Source of the DNA: Sphingomonas hominis
GTDB taxonomy: Bacteria; Pseudomonadota; Alphaproteobacteria; Sphingomonadales; Sphingomonadaceae
Length of the DNA stretch: 64,000 nucleotides
Assembly: GCF_013328205.1 (NCBI RefSeq)
Contig: NZ_JABULH010000002.1
Span: forward strand, 1-64,000
Direction: 5' to 3'
Shown here: positions 1 through 8,197 of the stretch, in pieces
Layout: every line of letters starts with the position of its first letter
Numbering within the stretch: position 1 is the first letter of the stretch
Translations under genes and position numbers: made by a program
The notes under the pieces: model-generated
Seen by the model: only the letters and a program-made list of their open reading frames with translations
What the model was told of the DNA's origin: nothing
The model's database searches: none

Positions 1-16
1 TAGACCACCGGGATGA

Positions 17-74
17 GGGGTCCCTTTTCGACGCCGATCACCCCGCTACCGGGGTCCTTTTTCCACGCCGATCC
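17..74. repeat. Two 24-bp direct repeats, possible IS21-family end
   Basis: Positions 17-40 and 51-74 match at 21 of 24 bases; both read GGGGTCC, a T-rich stretch, then ACGCCGATC. Spaced multiple repeats of this kind are found at the ends of IS21-family elements, and I recall similar GGGGTCCCTTTT...CGCCGATC repeats near such elements in alphaproteobacteria. No istA/istB coding sequence is in the window, so the family assignment is inference; the body would lie to the left. Confidence 0.35.
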
Positions 75-201
75 ACACTAAGGCTGTAGGGTGACTTGAT
101 CGGAAGGATCGGAAGGGGGGCTGCTCCTCGTTCCGTCGTAACAGGGGGGCAAACCTTGGTAATTCGGTCACCGGAATGGGGCATCGTCGCGGATGCTTGG
201 A

Positions 202-221
202 TTTTGCAACCGGTTGCAAAA
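202..221. promoter_or_regulatory. 20-bp perfect palindrome downstream of integrase
   Basis: The sequence TTTTGCAACCGGTTGCAAAA is its own reverse complement over all 20 bases. A near copy, TTTTGCAACCCGTTGCA, occurs at 1892-1908 inside the first codons of the integrase. A central CCGG with TTGCAA arms resembles LacI-family operators. Two copies bracketing the integrase could equally be accessory binding sites for recombination. Function is not shown. Confidence 0.4.
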
Positions 222-311
222 GCGTTTAAGTCTTGCCCACTAGGCCTAGCTCAATGGTGCTCAATCTCGAAAGGTGATGCTAAAACTTTCTACAAAGAGC
301 AATTGCGGCTC

Positions 312-1943
312 TCAAACATCATACTTCGGAAATCGTCTTAGAGCCTTATCCATAGCCGATAGTGTGACGTTTCCATAGTCTTCGTGCTCATCCTTGCCGG
401 AATGACCCGTTATGGCGCGCCTGATGTCTCCATCGATCCTTCCTCGCGCGCGCGAGATGAAGGCGTGCCTCCAGCCGTGATTAGGTTGGAGCTCCTCATC
501 ATCGACACCCAATGCCCGTACCCATTCGGCAATGCGCTGCCCGACGCGCTGCGCTTGAGAGTTGCCCTCTCCATTCCGCTTGAGGGCAGCGTTATAGAAT
601 AAAGGTCCAGAGCGCTGCGCAACCGCATCAGGGAAGCCCTGCTCGATGAGATGAGGATGTAAAGCTACATGCCTCGCCTTTCTGTCTTTCACCGATCCCG
701 CATCAGGGCGAACGATGATGTGCCAAATACCATCGGCGCTCTTTGACACGTCGTTCCGCCGCAATTGCGCCATCTCGGTAACACGAGCACCTGTATAAGC
801 GCACAGCCAAGGCAGCCACCGCCGCGCAAATGCACCGTAGGATTCGTTGCTGTCACAGTCGATTTCTAGAGCGGCACGCAGCACGATCTTGGCCTCCGCA
901 GCGCAGTACCCGCGCTCCGGACGATTGGTAGCCCGGCGGGGCACTCTGACGGTGATCCCTGCTACAGGGTTGCAGTCGATCTTGCGGTTCTCCTTAGCCC
1001 ATCCGAACACGGGCTTAGCGGCTCCCAAATAGCCGTTTCGAACAGTGCCGGGGTCACGAGACTTGCCATTAACAGGCGCAAGAAGTGCGGCTTTCCAAGC
1101 AACAATGTCTTCTGGCGCTACGCGGGTGGCATCGTCATGCCCCAGATGAGCAATGAGTGACTGGAGCGCCGTTCGCCACTTCTTGACGGTTTTGGCGGCA
1201 GGCTGCTGCTCGGCTAGATAGCCAGCAAAGATGTCCATGATGGGGACCGCCCCACGTACCATTGCAGGCAAGCTTTCTCGGTCCTGCGCGAACGCTGCGG
1301 CCTCGAACATGGCGTGCGTCGGCGTCGGGCGATCCTCGAAGTTAAGTTCCGCCTTTACTCGTAAAGCTAATTCCCTCTGTGCACGCCCGACGCGGTCAAG
1401 CAAGTACTCGCCCAAGCTGCCATCTGGGGGCAACCTCCAGTGCTCTGCTTCCGCGATGTTGTCTGCGGTCCAGCTTGTTGTCAGGAGCGACCCGAGCCGC
1501 CCTTCGCGCAGATGGTCTGGCGTCAGAGCAGCTATGTTGGCGAGGTCTCTCACCGTTTGCCTTCTCGCCTCCCTGTCGAGCTTCTCTTGGGACGCGCGCT
1601 GCTCCTGATCCGTGACCCAGGCACGAACTGCGCGGTCTATATCAGCTTGGTCGGGGACGCGCCCCCCAGGCTTGAACGATGTGACGCGCATAGTTGGATC
1701 AGGCTTGCTTGAAGCCTCCGCAATACGTCGATCACAATATTTCCGGCACTCGGCTGCGAGGTGATCGGCCTCTCGACGGCTAACATCACCGAAGCTGCGC
1801 GAGAACGTAGCTATCCCGCCCTCGAACGTCGCGCGGGCGTAAAGCGGTATGACCTTGCGGAACTCATAGCTATTCCCGCGCCGGTACAGGTGTTTTGCAA
1901 CCCGTTGCAGCGTTGGACGGGATGTCGATTTTGCAGCACACAT
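312..1943 (-). CDS. Tyrosine-type site-specific integrase
   Basis: Phage/island integrase that would catalyse integration and excision of the element whose end starts the window. The 543-residue protein has an N-terminal arm-binding type region (about 10-70), a core-binding SAM-like region (about 230-330) and a C-terminal catalytic domain. The tyrosine recombinase residues are visible: Arg387 in TGARVTE, a lysine in VKDRKARH (about 419-422), His489 and Arg492 in HGWRH, His514 in ITGHSG and Tyr523 as nucleophile in EDYGNV. It is therefore likely active. It reads away from tRNA-Ser(GCT), whose 3' end is 70 bp upstream of the start, the usual arrangement for tRNA-targeting islands. Its 5' codons contain a near copy of the palindrome at 202-221, so expression may be tied to binding there. 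Confidence 0.9.
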   Translation of the reverse strand: MCAAKSTSRPTLQRVAKHLYRRGNSYEFRKVIPLYARATFEGGIATFSRSFGDVSRREADHLAAECRKYCDRRIAEASSKPDPTMRVTSFKPGGRVPDQADIDRAVRAWVTDQEQRASQEKLDREARRQTVRDLANIAALTPDHLREGRLGSLLTTSWTADNIAEAEHWRLPPDGSLGEYLLDRVGRAQRELALRVKAELNFEDRPTPTHAMFEAAAFAQDRESLPAMVRGAVPIMDIFAGYLAEQQPAAKTVKKWRTALQSLIAHLGHDDATRVAPEDIVAWKAALLAPVNGKSRDPGTVRNGYLGAAKPVFGWAKENRKIDCNPVAGITVRVPRRATNRPERGYCAAEAKIVLRAALEIDCDSNESYGAFARRWLPWLCAYTGARVTEMAQLRRNDVSKSADGIWHIIVRPDAGSVKDRKARHVALHPHLIEQGFPDAVAQRSGPLFYNAALKRNGEGNSQAQRVGQRIAEWVRALGVDDEELQPNHGWRHAFISRARGRIDGDIRRAITGHSGKDEHEDYGNVTLSAMDKALRRFPKYDV

Positions 1944-2013
1944 TGCAGCCAGCTACCGAGAAAATCGGCTAATTTGCAAGGGTTTCTGCACATCCAAGCA
2001 CTTAGCTTGAAGG

Positions 2014-2103
2014 TGGCGGAGACGGAGGGATTCGAACCCTCGGTACGGTTTCCCGTACGACGCTTTAGCAAAGCGTTGGTTTCAGCCACTCACCCACGTC
2101 TCC
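2014..2103 (-). tRNA. tRNA-Ser(GCT), likely integration target
   Basis: A class II tRNA reads on the minus strand. The acceptor stem GGAGACG pairs with CGTCTCC, followed by discriminator G and an encoded CCA (2014-2016). The anticodon stem ACGCT/AGCGT closes a TTGCTAA loop, giving anticodon GCT. A long variable arm (CGTACGG paired with CCGTACCG) and the T loop TTCGAAT complete the serine pattern. The 3' end faces the integrase at 312-1943, which makes it the probable attachment site. A second copy of the 3' end is not present in the window and would be expected to the left. Confidence 0.95.
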
Positions 2104-2262
2104 GGATGCGGCGTTCGTGGGGCTATAGCGAGGGGGCGTGGCACGATCAACCAGCTGTGTGCATCTGATCGACGCGAATTCGCGCTGCCCCGTCGAACGT
2201 TCATTGCCGGGACAGCCCAAGCACGGATAAGTCGAACCGTCAGGGGTCAAGGGGCGTGGGTC

Positions 2263-3009
2263 ATGGGTAAGTGGATGCGTGGCGCAGGCAATGTCATTGC
2301 AGCGCTGGCGCTTGCGGGAATGCAGGTCGCGCCGGCGTTGGCGCAAGTGCGATCGATCGATCCCAATGCGGCGATCGATGCCGACGTCGAGGGACCGCGG
2401 GAAGTGCCGCGCGATGCTGCGCCGCGCTATCCTGATGCGCCCCCGCCGGCGTCGCCCGCCACGGTCACCGGCGACACGGCTCGCAGCGGTGCTCCGGTCG
2501 ATCCCGAGCGCACCACGGCCGCGGCGGACACGTTCAAGCGCGACGACCTGATCGGCGCGGGCGAGGACGTGTTCGGCAAGGGCGCGGAAGGCTTCGCTTC
2601 GTTGATCGAGAAGATCCTGAAGGAGCAGGGGGAGCCCAACGCCTATATCGCCGGACGCGAAGCGTCCGGTGCGTTCGTGCTCGGCGTCCGTTACGGCTCC
2701 GGCATCATGACGCACAAGGTCGAGGGACAACGACCTGTCTACTGGACCGGGCCGTCGGTTGGTTTCGACGTCGGGGGCGATGCCAACAAGGTATTCGTGC
2801 TGGTCTACAATCTGTACGACTCACAGGAGTTGTTTAAACGTTTCCCCGGGGCCGAGGGCCGTCTGTATTTCGTCGGCGGGTTTGCCGCGACTTATCTGCG
2901 GCGTGGCAATGTTGTCCTGATTCCAGTCCGATTGGGCGTGGGCTGGCGTGCCGGGGTGAATGTTGGCTGGATGAAGTTCAGCGAGAAATCTAGCTGGTTG
3001 CCATTCTGA
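2263..3009 (+). CDS. eipA: EipA-like DUF1134 envelope protein
   Basis: Periplasmic protein of the DUF1134 family; the Brucella member EipA is needed for cell envelope integrity. Residues 1-28 form a signal peptide ending in APALAQ. A proline- and acid-rich linker follows (about 29-105), then the conserved domain (about 110-248) with IEKILKEQGEPNAYIAGREA, GVRYGSG and a glycine-rich C-terminal half, a small beta-rich fold in the known structure. The length of 248 is usual once the linker is counted. The start is the ATG in front of the signal peptide, with a GGGG-rich stretch upstream. It stands alone as the first core-chromosome gene beside the integrated element, in opposite orientation to tRNA-Ser. 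I am confident of the family; the exact cellular role in this organism is inferred from Brucella. Confidence 0.85.
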   Translation: MGKWMRGAGNVIAALALAGMQVAPALAQVRSIDPNAAIDADVEGPREVPRDAAPRYPDAPPPASPATVTGDTARSGAPVDPERTTAAADTFKRDDLIGAGEDVFGKGAEGFASLIEKILKEQGEPNAYIAGREASGAFVLGVRYGSGIMTHKVEGQRPVYWTGPSVGFDVGGDANKVFVLVYNLYDSQELFKRFPGAEGRLYFVGGFAATYLRRGNVVLIPVRLGVGWRAGVNVGWMKFSEKSSWLPF

Positions 3010-3026
3010 CAGACGCACCTGTCTGT
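3009..3026 (+). terminator. Weak hairpin after eipA
   Basis: ACAGAC (3009-3014) pairs with GTCTGT (3021-3026) around a 6-base loop, starting on the last base of the eipA stop codon. Only TATA follows, not a T-run, so termination is doubtful. Confidence 0.3.
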
Positions 3027-3121
3027 TATAGGCGCAGCGTGCGTCGTTCATGCGATTGCGAACCAACCTGGTGTGTTACTTTGAAATAGATGTTTGTTTG
3101 CGAATTGCCGCGCCTGTCTGA

Positions 3122-3133
3122 CGTTTGCAAACG
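3122..3133. promoter_or_regulatory. Palindrome CGTTTGCAAACG, candidate operator
   Basis: A perfect 12-bp palindrome about 275 bp upstream of the carboxylesterase start. The core TTGCAAACGA recurs at 20201-20210 in front of the cupin-ROK regulator operon. A site shared between a regulator's own promoter and a nearby sugar operon would suit a ROK- or LacI-type operator, but two copies are weak evidence. Confidence 0.35.
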
Positions 3134-3234
3134 ATGATTCAACATTGCCGGCGAGGCCCGGTATGGGAAAGATAAACAGCGCAAAGTAAACTGCGACTTA
3201 AAAATCATCGCGTCTGGTGTGTAAAGGATCAGAT

Positions 3235-3294
3235 ATGAAGTCCGCCATCATCACCGGCGCCACTATCAGCCCGCAAGGCCTCGTGTATAAATGA
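3235..3294 (+). CDS. Possible 19-residue peptide or SDR gene remnant
   Basis: The frame MKSAIITGATISPQGLVYK starts 6 bases after AAGGA (3224-3228), a well-placed ribosome site. The first nine residues resemble the start of short-chain dehydrogenases (the first strand and TGA of the cofactor site), but the frame stops at once. It may be a decayed 5' end of such a gene, a leader peptide, or chance. No further dehydrogenase sequence is visible downstream. Confidence 0.2.
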   Translation: MKSAIITGATISPQGLVYK

Positions 3295-3408
3295 TGACGA
3301 TGACATGCTGGTGAGCACGGCTGTTCGCCGATCTGCTCACGCATCGAGCAAGCGAGTAGTGTTAGGCGTGGGCGTGTGCTGATCATTGACGGCGTTGAAG
3401 GGGTGAGG

Positions 3409-4842
3409 ATGAAGATGTTGAGACTAGGCAGCACGGCCGCGATGCTCTTTATCGCATCAACCAGCATGGCGGGCATGGCGACCGCGCAGGTGGCTGCCAC
3501 GGATGCTGGCCAAGTTGCGGGCGCGACCGACGACCAGGTGACGAGCTGGAAGGGTATTCCGTTCGCCGCAGCGCCGGTCGGGGCGCTGCGGTGGCGCGCG
3601 CCGCAACCCCCTGCCAAGTGGGCCGGCGTGCGTCGGGCGACCGACTACGGCCGCGACTGCATGCAGGTGCCGTTCCCGAGCGACGCCGCGCCGCTCGGTA
3701 CCACGCCGGCGGAGGACTGCCTTACGTTGAACGTGTGGAAGCCCGCGAAGAGCACGCAACCGCTGCCGGTGATGGTGTGGATCTACGGCGGGGGCTTCGT
3801 GAACGGAGGCGCCTCGCCGCCGACCTATTCGGGGGCACCGCTGGCCAAGCAGGGCGTGATGGTGGTCAGCTTCAACTACCGGCTCGGTCGCTTCGGCACG
3901 TTCGCGCATCCGCAACTCACCGCGCAGAACGCCGACGGTGGGCGGTTCGGCAACTATGGCTACATGGATCAGATCGCCGCGCTGCAATGGGTGCAGCGGA
4001 ACATCGCGGCATTCGGCGGCGATCCGAGGAACGTGACGATCATCGGCGAGAGCGCTGGCGGGATGTCGGTCAACACGCTGGTCACCTCACCACAGGCGAA
4101 GGAATTGTTCGCGCGTGCAGTGGTCATGTCGGGCGGTAACGGGCAGAACATGGGTTCGACCGGTCTGGCAGGCGCGGAAAAGATCGGCGTCGACTTCGCG
4201 CAGAGCAAAGGCATCGCCGCCGACGATCCCGCAGCCTTGGCGAAGCTGCGCGCGCTGTCGGCCGATGCGGTCACCGACGGCCTCAATCTCGCCACTGCAT
4301 TCACCCCGAACGGAAAGCCGCGTACCTTTGCCAGCCCCTTCCCGGACGGCAGGATCGCGGTCGATCCAGCGACCGCATATCACGCGGGCGCTTTCCCCAA
4401 GATGCCCATCATGATTGGTGCCACCGACAATGATATCGGTGGGCCCACTGGTTACATGGTCGCTGGCGCGCGGAAACTTGCCGGCACAATCACCGCCGCG
4501 GGCGCACCCGTTTACGAATACCGCTTCTCCTACGTCGCAGAAAGTCTCGGCAAGACCGGGGCCGGCCATGCGACCGATATTCCGTGGTTCTTCGATACTG
4601 CCGACATCAAGTACGGGGACAAGACCACAACGCGTGATCGGGCGGTGGCGCGAACGATCAGTGCATATCTGGTGAACTTCGTGAAGACGGGAGATCCCAA
4701 CGGTCAAGGTCTGCCTCGCTGGTCGCGCTATGAACGCAGCGCCGACGAATTGATGGACTTCACGGCTGCGGGTCAGGCCGTGTTGAGGAAGGATCCACTC
4801 GGTCCTACAATCGACGCAGCTCCTGTCACCAGCGAGCGCTAG
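3409..4842 (+). CDS. Secreted type B carboxylesterase
   Basis: Alpha/beta hydrolase of the carboxylesterase type B family, hydrolysing carboxylic esters, here likely in the periplasm on acylated plant glycans or aromatic esters. The chosen ATG at 3409 has AAGGGG upstream (3398-3403) and opens a signal peptide of about 28 residues ending near GMATAQ. Family marks are the oxyanion turn VWIYGGGFVNG, the nucleophile Ser215 in GESAGG and His387 in GAGHATDIPWFF. The usual acidic member sits in a GATDND context. At 477 residues it is slightly short for the family. GH16 follows 93 bp downstream on the same strand, so the two probably belong to the beta-glucan locus. An in-frame ATG at 3376 is less likely because it lacks a ribosome site. 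The exact ester substrate is unknown. Confidence 0.85.
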   Translation: MKMLRLGSTAAMLFIASTSMAGMATAQVAATDAGQVAGATDDQVTSWKGIPFAAAPVGALRWRAPQPPAKWAGVRRATDYGRDCMQVPFPSDAAPLGTTPAEDCLTLNVWKPAKSTQPLPVMVWIYGGGFVNGGASPPTYSGAPLAKQGVMVVSFNYRLGRFGTFAHPQLTAQNADGGRFGNYGYMDQIAALQWVQRNIAAFGGDPRNVTIIGESAGGMSVNTLVTSPQAKELFARAVVMSGGNGQNMGSTGLAGAEKIGVDFAQSKGIAADDPAALAKLRALSADAVTDGLNLATAFTPNGKPRTFASPFPDGRIAVDPATAYHAGAFPKMPIMIGATDNDIGGPTGYMVAGARKLAGTITAAGAPVYEYRFSYVAESLGKTGAGHATDIPWFFDTADIKYGDKTTTRDRAVARTISAYLVNFVKTGDPNGQGLPRWSRYERSADELMDFTAAGQAVLRKDPLGPTIDAAPVTSER

Positions 4843-4866
4843 CGCAGCCCTGCGAACCTCCGGTTG

Positions 4867-4892
4867 TGGCAGGACGTCACCACGTCCTGCCA
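4867..4892 (+). terminator. 11-bp stem-loop between carboxylesterase and GH16
   Basis: TGGCAGGACGT (4867-4877) pairs perfectly with ACGTCCTGCCA (4882-4892) around the loop CACC. It lies 24 bp after the carboxylesterase stop and 44 bp before the GH16 start. There is no T-run, so it may be an intrinsic terminator of the weak GC-rich kind, or an mRNA processing or stability hairpin that lowers GH16 expression. Confidence 0.5.
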
Positions 4893-4935
4893 ACGGGTAC
4901 GCCAGGCGCTGACGCGTTGAAGGAATGACCCATCA

Positions 4936-5757
4936 ATGATCGCTCTGCTGATCGCGCAAGCCGCCACGCTCGGCGCCACGAATTACCAGGTGGATGTGCC
5001 GATGCGCCCGCCCGCAACCCGTCCGAGCTTCGCCGACGAGTTCAACGGCGCGCGCGTCGACAAGGGCAAGTGGCGCTACGACACGTCGCGCAATGCGGAA
5101 GGCTGGTTCAATCACGAACTGCAATATTACGCCGCCGATCGCCCTGAGAACGTGCGGGTGGTCAAGGGCGCGCTGGTGATCGAGGCGCGGCGCGAGCGGC
5201 TCGGCCGGACCCGCGTCCGCGATTGGGGCGGGCAGGACTACACTTCGGGCAAGCTCGTCAGTCGACACGCGCTCGGCTACGGTTTCTACCAGATCCGCGC
5301 CAAGCTGCCGTGCGCGCGCGGCACGTGGCCGGCGATCTGGATGCTGCCAGCGAGCGGCAAATGGCCCGACGCGGGCGAGATCGACATCATGGAGATGGTT
5401 GGTTGGGATGCGAACGTCGTTCACGCGACGTTGCACACCGCCGCGTTCAACCACGCCAAGGGCACGCAGCGCGGTGCCGAGCGGCGGGTCGCGACCAGTT
5501 GCAGCGCCTTTCACGACTATCAGCTCGACTGGCGGCCCGACGCGATAACGATTGGGGTCGACGGCCGCGGCTACATGCGCGTCGTCAACGACCAACCCGG
5601 CGGCGCGGCAGCGTGGCCGTTCACCAACCCCTATCACCTGATCCTCAACCTCGCGGTCGGCGGCGACTGGGGCGGCAAGAACGGGGTGGACGATGCCGCT
5701 CTGCCGCAACGCATGGAGGTGGATCACGTGCGCTACTGGCGCGCGCACGCCCGCTGA
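4936..5757 (+). CDS. GH16 endo-beta-glucanase (laminarinase/lichenase type)
   Basis: Glycoside hydrolase family 16 enzyme that cuts beta-1,3 or mixed beta-1,3/1,4 glucans with retention. The catalytic motif EIDIME is complete, with nucleophile Glu148, Asp150 and acid/base Glu153. Supporting marks are WPAIWMLP just before it and HDYQLDW and the DHVRYW end of the jelly roll. The 273-residue protein is almost only the catalytic domain. The first 14 residues (MIALLIAQAATLGA) are hydrophobic but short for a signal peptide, so export is likely but not certain. The start at 4936 follows GAAGGA at a long spacing. It shares the locus with GH3, GH9 and a TonB receptor, which points to beta-glucan breakdown. 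Substrate choice between laminarin and lichenan cannot be read from the sequence. Confidence 0.9.
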   Translation: MIALLIAQAATLGATNYQVDVPMRPPATRPSFADEFNGARVDKGKWRYDTSRNAEGWFNHELQYYAADRPENVRVVKGALVIEARRERLGRTRVRDWGGQDYTSGKLVSRHALGYGFYQIRAKLPCARGTWPAIWMLPASGKWPDAGEIDIMEMVGWDANVVHATLHTAAFNHAKGTQRGAERRVATSCSAFHDYQLDWRPDAITIGVDGRGYMRVVNDQPGGAAAWPFTNPYHLILNLAVGGDWGGKNGVDDAALPQRMEVDHVRYWRAHAR

Positions 5758-5800
5758 CGCACCCGGCCGGCAACGGCTGACCAATATCGACGACCAACGA

Positions 5801-5828
5801 GCCGGGCGACGCACGCGCGCCGCCCGGC
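5801..5828. terminator. GC-rich stem-loop between convergent GH16 and GH3
   Basis: GCCGGGCG (5801-5808) pairs with CGCCCGGC (5821-5828) around a 12-base loop. It is placed between the ends of two convergent genes, where a bidirectional terminator is expected. There is no T-run on either side. Confidence 0.4.
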
Positions 5829-5849
5829 ATGGCTGTTACGCGCGGTTGC

Positions 5850-8134
5850 TCACGGCTTCATCGTTGCCGCATCGAGCGTGGCAGTCGACACCATCGTCCG
5901 GTCGGTCGCGTCGCGTGCCAGCGCCACACGGTAGCTGCCGCCGCGCACGCGCCAGCCGGGCAGGCGGGTGTCGTAATCGGCGATCACGCGCGGCTCCGCG
6001 GTCAGCGTCACGCGGCGCGTCTCGCCGGGGCGCAGCATCACGCGCGTGAAGCCGGCGAGCCGCATCGGCTGGTTCGCGCCGTCTCGCGATACGTACATCT
6101 GCGGCACGTCCGCGCCTGCCGTGCGCCCGGTGTTGACGACGTCGAAGGTGATCGACAGCCGCTTGCCCCCGCTCACCACCGGGTTGCGATACGCGAAGTT
6201 GGTGTAGCTGAGCCCGTAGCCGAACGGGAACAGCGGCTTCATCGCCTTCTTCTCGTACCAGCGATAGCCGACGTCCGATCCTTCGACATAGTCGACCGGG
6301 AAGCTCGGCAGCACCGCGTTGCCGGCAGCACCCGGATCGGCCGCCGCCTGCGCTTCGGCCGAGTTCAGCCCGTCGAGCCCGACCGGTGCGGGGCGCACCG
6401 GCTGCGCGGCGGAGGCAGGGAAGGTGATCGGCAAGCGGCCCGACGGATTGACGCGGCCGGTCAGCACGTTCGCGATCGCCTCCCCACCGCGCTGTCCCGG
6501 ATACCAGGCCTGTACCACCGCGGGCACCTGATTGAGCCACGGCATCAGCACCGGCCCGCCGTCTCCATCACCGCCACCGTCTTCGGCTGTACCTTCGCGA
6601 CCATCGCGATCAGCGCGTCCTGATTGTCGGGCAGGCGCAGATCGGCGACGTCCTGCGCCTCGGTCGTCCACTGCGTCGCGAAGAAGATCGCCAGGTCGGC
6701 GTTCTTCGCTGCGTCGAGCGTGGCGTTCAGGTTGCGCCCGTCGACGTAGCTGATCTGCGCGCCCGGCAGTGCCTTGCGCATCGCGGCGAGGGGGGAGGAG
6801 GCGTGGTAGGTGATGCGGGCGAACGATGAGGCGCCGCCGCTCGACAGCGGGATCTCGACCGGCGCGCCGCCGACCGAGCGGACCTGGCTCGACCCGCCGC
6901 CCGACAGCACGCCCACGTCGGCCGAGCCGCCGATCAGCACGATACGGCGGGCGGTGCGCGCCAGCGGCAGCAGGTTGTTCTCGTTCTTCAACAGCACCAT
7001 CCCCGCCTCGGCCGCGCGCTGTGCGACCTCGGCATGGGTCGCGTAAGGCGGCATCTGCGCGGTGCCGGGGACTGGCGCGTCATAGGCGCCCGTCTCGATC
7101 AGTCCGGTCAGGTAGCGCAGCACCATGTCGTCCAGTCGCTGCATCGGCACCTGGCCCGCCTCGACCGCCTGCTTGAGCGCGGGGCCGAAGAACAGCGATT
7201 TGTCGAGTTCCTGACCCGATTGCTGGTCGAGCCCGGCATTCGCCGCCTTGACGGTCGAGTGCACCGCGCCCCAATCGCTCATCACCCAGCCGCGATAATC
7301 CCAGTCGCGCTTCAGCACGCGGTTGAGCAGGAACTCGTTCTCGCACGCCCAGTCGCCATTGACCTTGTTGTAGGCGCACATGACCGAGCCGGGATTGCCG
7401 CGCTCGATCGCGATCTCGAACGCGAGCAGGTCACTTTCCCGCAGCGCCTGCTCACCGATGCGCGCGTCGGCGACCGTGCGTCCGGTTTCCTGCGCATTGA
7501 GCGCGAAATGCTTGATCGTCGACACGATGCGGTTCGACTGGACGCCGGCGATGTGCGCGCCGCCCAGCTCGCCCGCGAGCAGCGGGTCTTCGCCCAGATA
7601 CTCGAAATTGCGCCCGTTCCACGGATCGCGCGTCAGGTTCACGCCCCCCGCCAGCAGCACGTTGAACCGCTTGGCGCGTGCCTCGCTGCCGATCATCACG
7701 CCACCCGCGCGCGCGATTTCGGGGTCGAAGCTCGACGCGGTGGCGAGGCCGGAGGGGAGGGCAGTCGCGACATCGCCGCGGCGCTGCTCGACCTGATTGG
7801 CGACGCCGAGCGAAGCGTCGCTCTCGCGCACCAGCGGCACGCCCAGCCGCGGCACGCCGTCGATGTGACCGGCCGACGGGATCAGCTCGTTGCTCGTCTT
7901 GCCCGCCGCCATCGGCGGGAACAGTCCGTGGACCAGCGCAATCTTCTCGTCGAGCGTCATGCGCGCGACGATCGCGCGGGCGCGCACTTGCGCGGCGTCG
8001 CCGGTGATCCGCGCAGATTGCGTTTCAGCCGCCGATCGCTTCCGCACCGCGCCTTGTTGCGCGTTCACACCGCTCGCTCCAGCGATTGCGAGCAGCGAAG
8101 CGCTCACCAGCACGGCCTGCAAATTCTTCACCAT
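5850..8134 (-). pseudogene. GH3 beta-glucosidase, broken by one-base deletion
   Basis: Family 3 beta-glucosidase that would release glucose from oligosaccharides in the periplasm. The frame from the ATG at 8134 (GGAG at 8137-8140) carries a signal peptide ending in SGVNAQ, the barrel domain with nucleophile Asp near residue 287 in GWVMSDWG, and the start of the second domain. It then ends in VMETAGRC. The next frame continues the same protein with GGPVLMPWLNQ through the fibronectin III-like C-terminus (DYDTRLPGWRVRGGSYRV). Restoring one G at about 6556-6560, so that ACG GC GGG becomes ACG GGC GGG, gives a normal protein of about 761 residues. The break is therefore either a real frameshift or a sequencing error. 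It is the last gene of the TonB receptor-GH9-GH3 operon. Confidence 0.9.
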
Positions 8135-8197
8135 TTCTCCGCCCTTGCCCCTTGTTGGTCTCGCGTTCACGGCGCTCTCTGTGGTGTTAGACCGTGA

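Larger units (their letters stand above)
1..311. other. Non-coding end of integrated element, downstream of integrase
   Basis: No convincing gene lies here. The stretch holds two near-identical 24-bp direct repeats (17-40 and 51-74), a short tandem 9-mer GATCGGAAG (98-115) and a 20-bp perfect palindrome (202-221). It is on the far side of the integrase from the tRNA, so it should be inside the integrated element. A small open frame at 96-341 has no Shine-Dalgarno sequence, no recognisable domain, and runs into the integrase end, so I do not call it. Confidence 0.5.
3010..3408. other. Intergenic region before the carboxylesterase
   Basis: About 400 bp that are more AT-rich than the neighbours. 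They hold the eipA hairpin, a 12-bp palindrome at 3122-3133, and a 19-codon open frame with a good ribosome site at 3235-3294. A promoter for the carboxylesterase-GH16 pair must lie here, but I cannot fix its -35 and -10 boxes. Confidence 0.5.

Noticed and set aside
2014-2060. A second attachment copy of the tRNA end inside the window
   Set aside because: I looked for the T-arm and acceptor sequence elsewhere in the first 3 kb and found only the tRNA itself.
5850-6671. A separate small gene for the C-terminal half of GH3
   Set aside because: Its first 40 residues are a shadow frame with no signal or domain, and the rest continues the GH3 protein exactly; one frameshift explains both.
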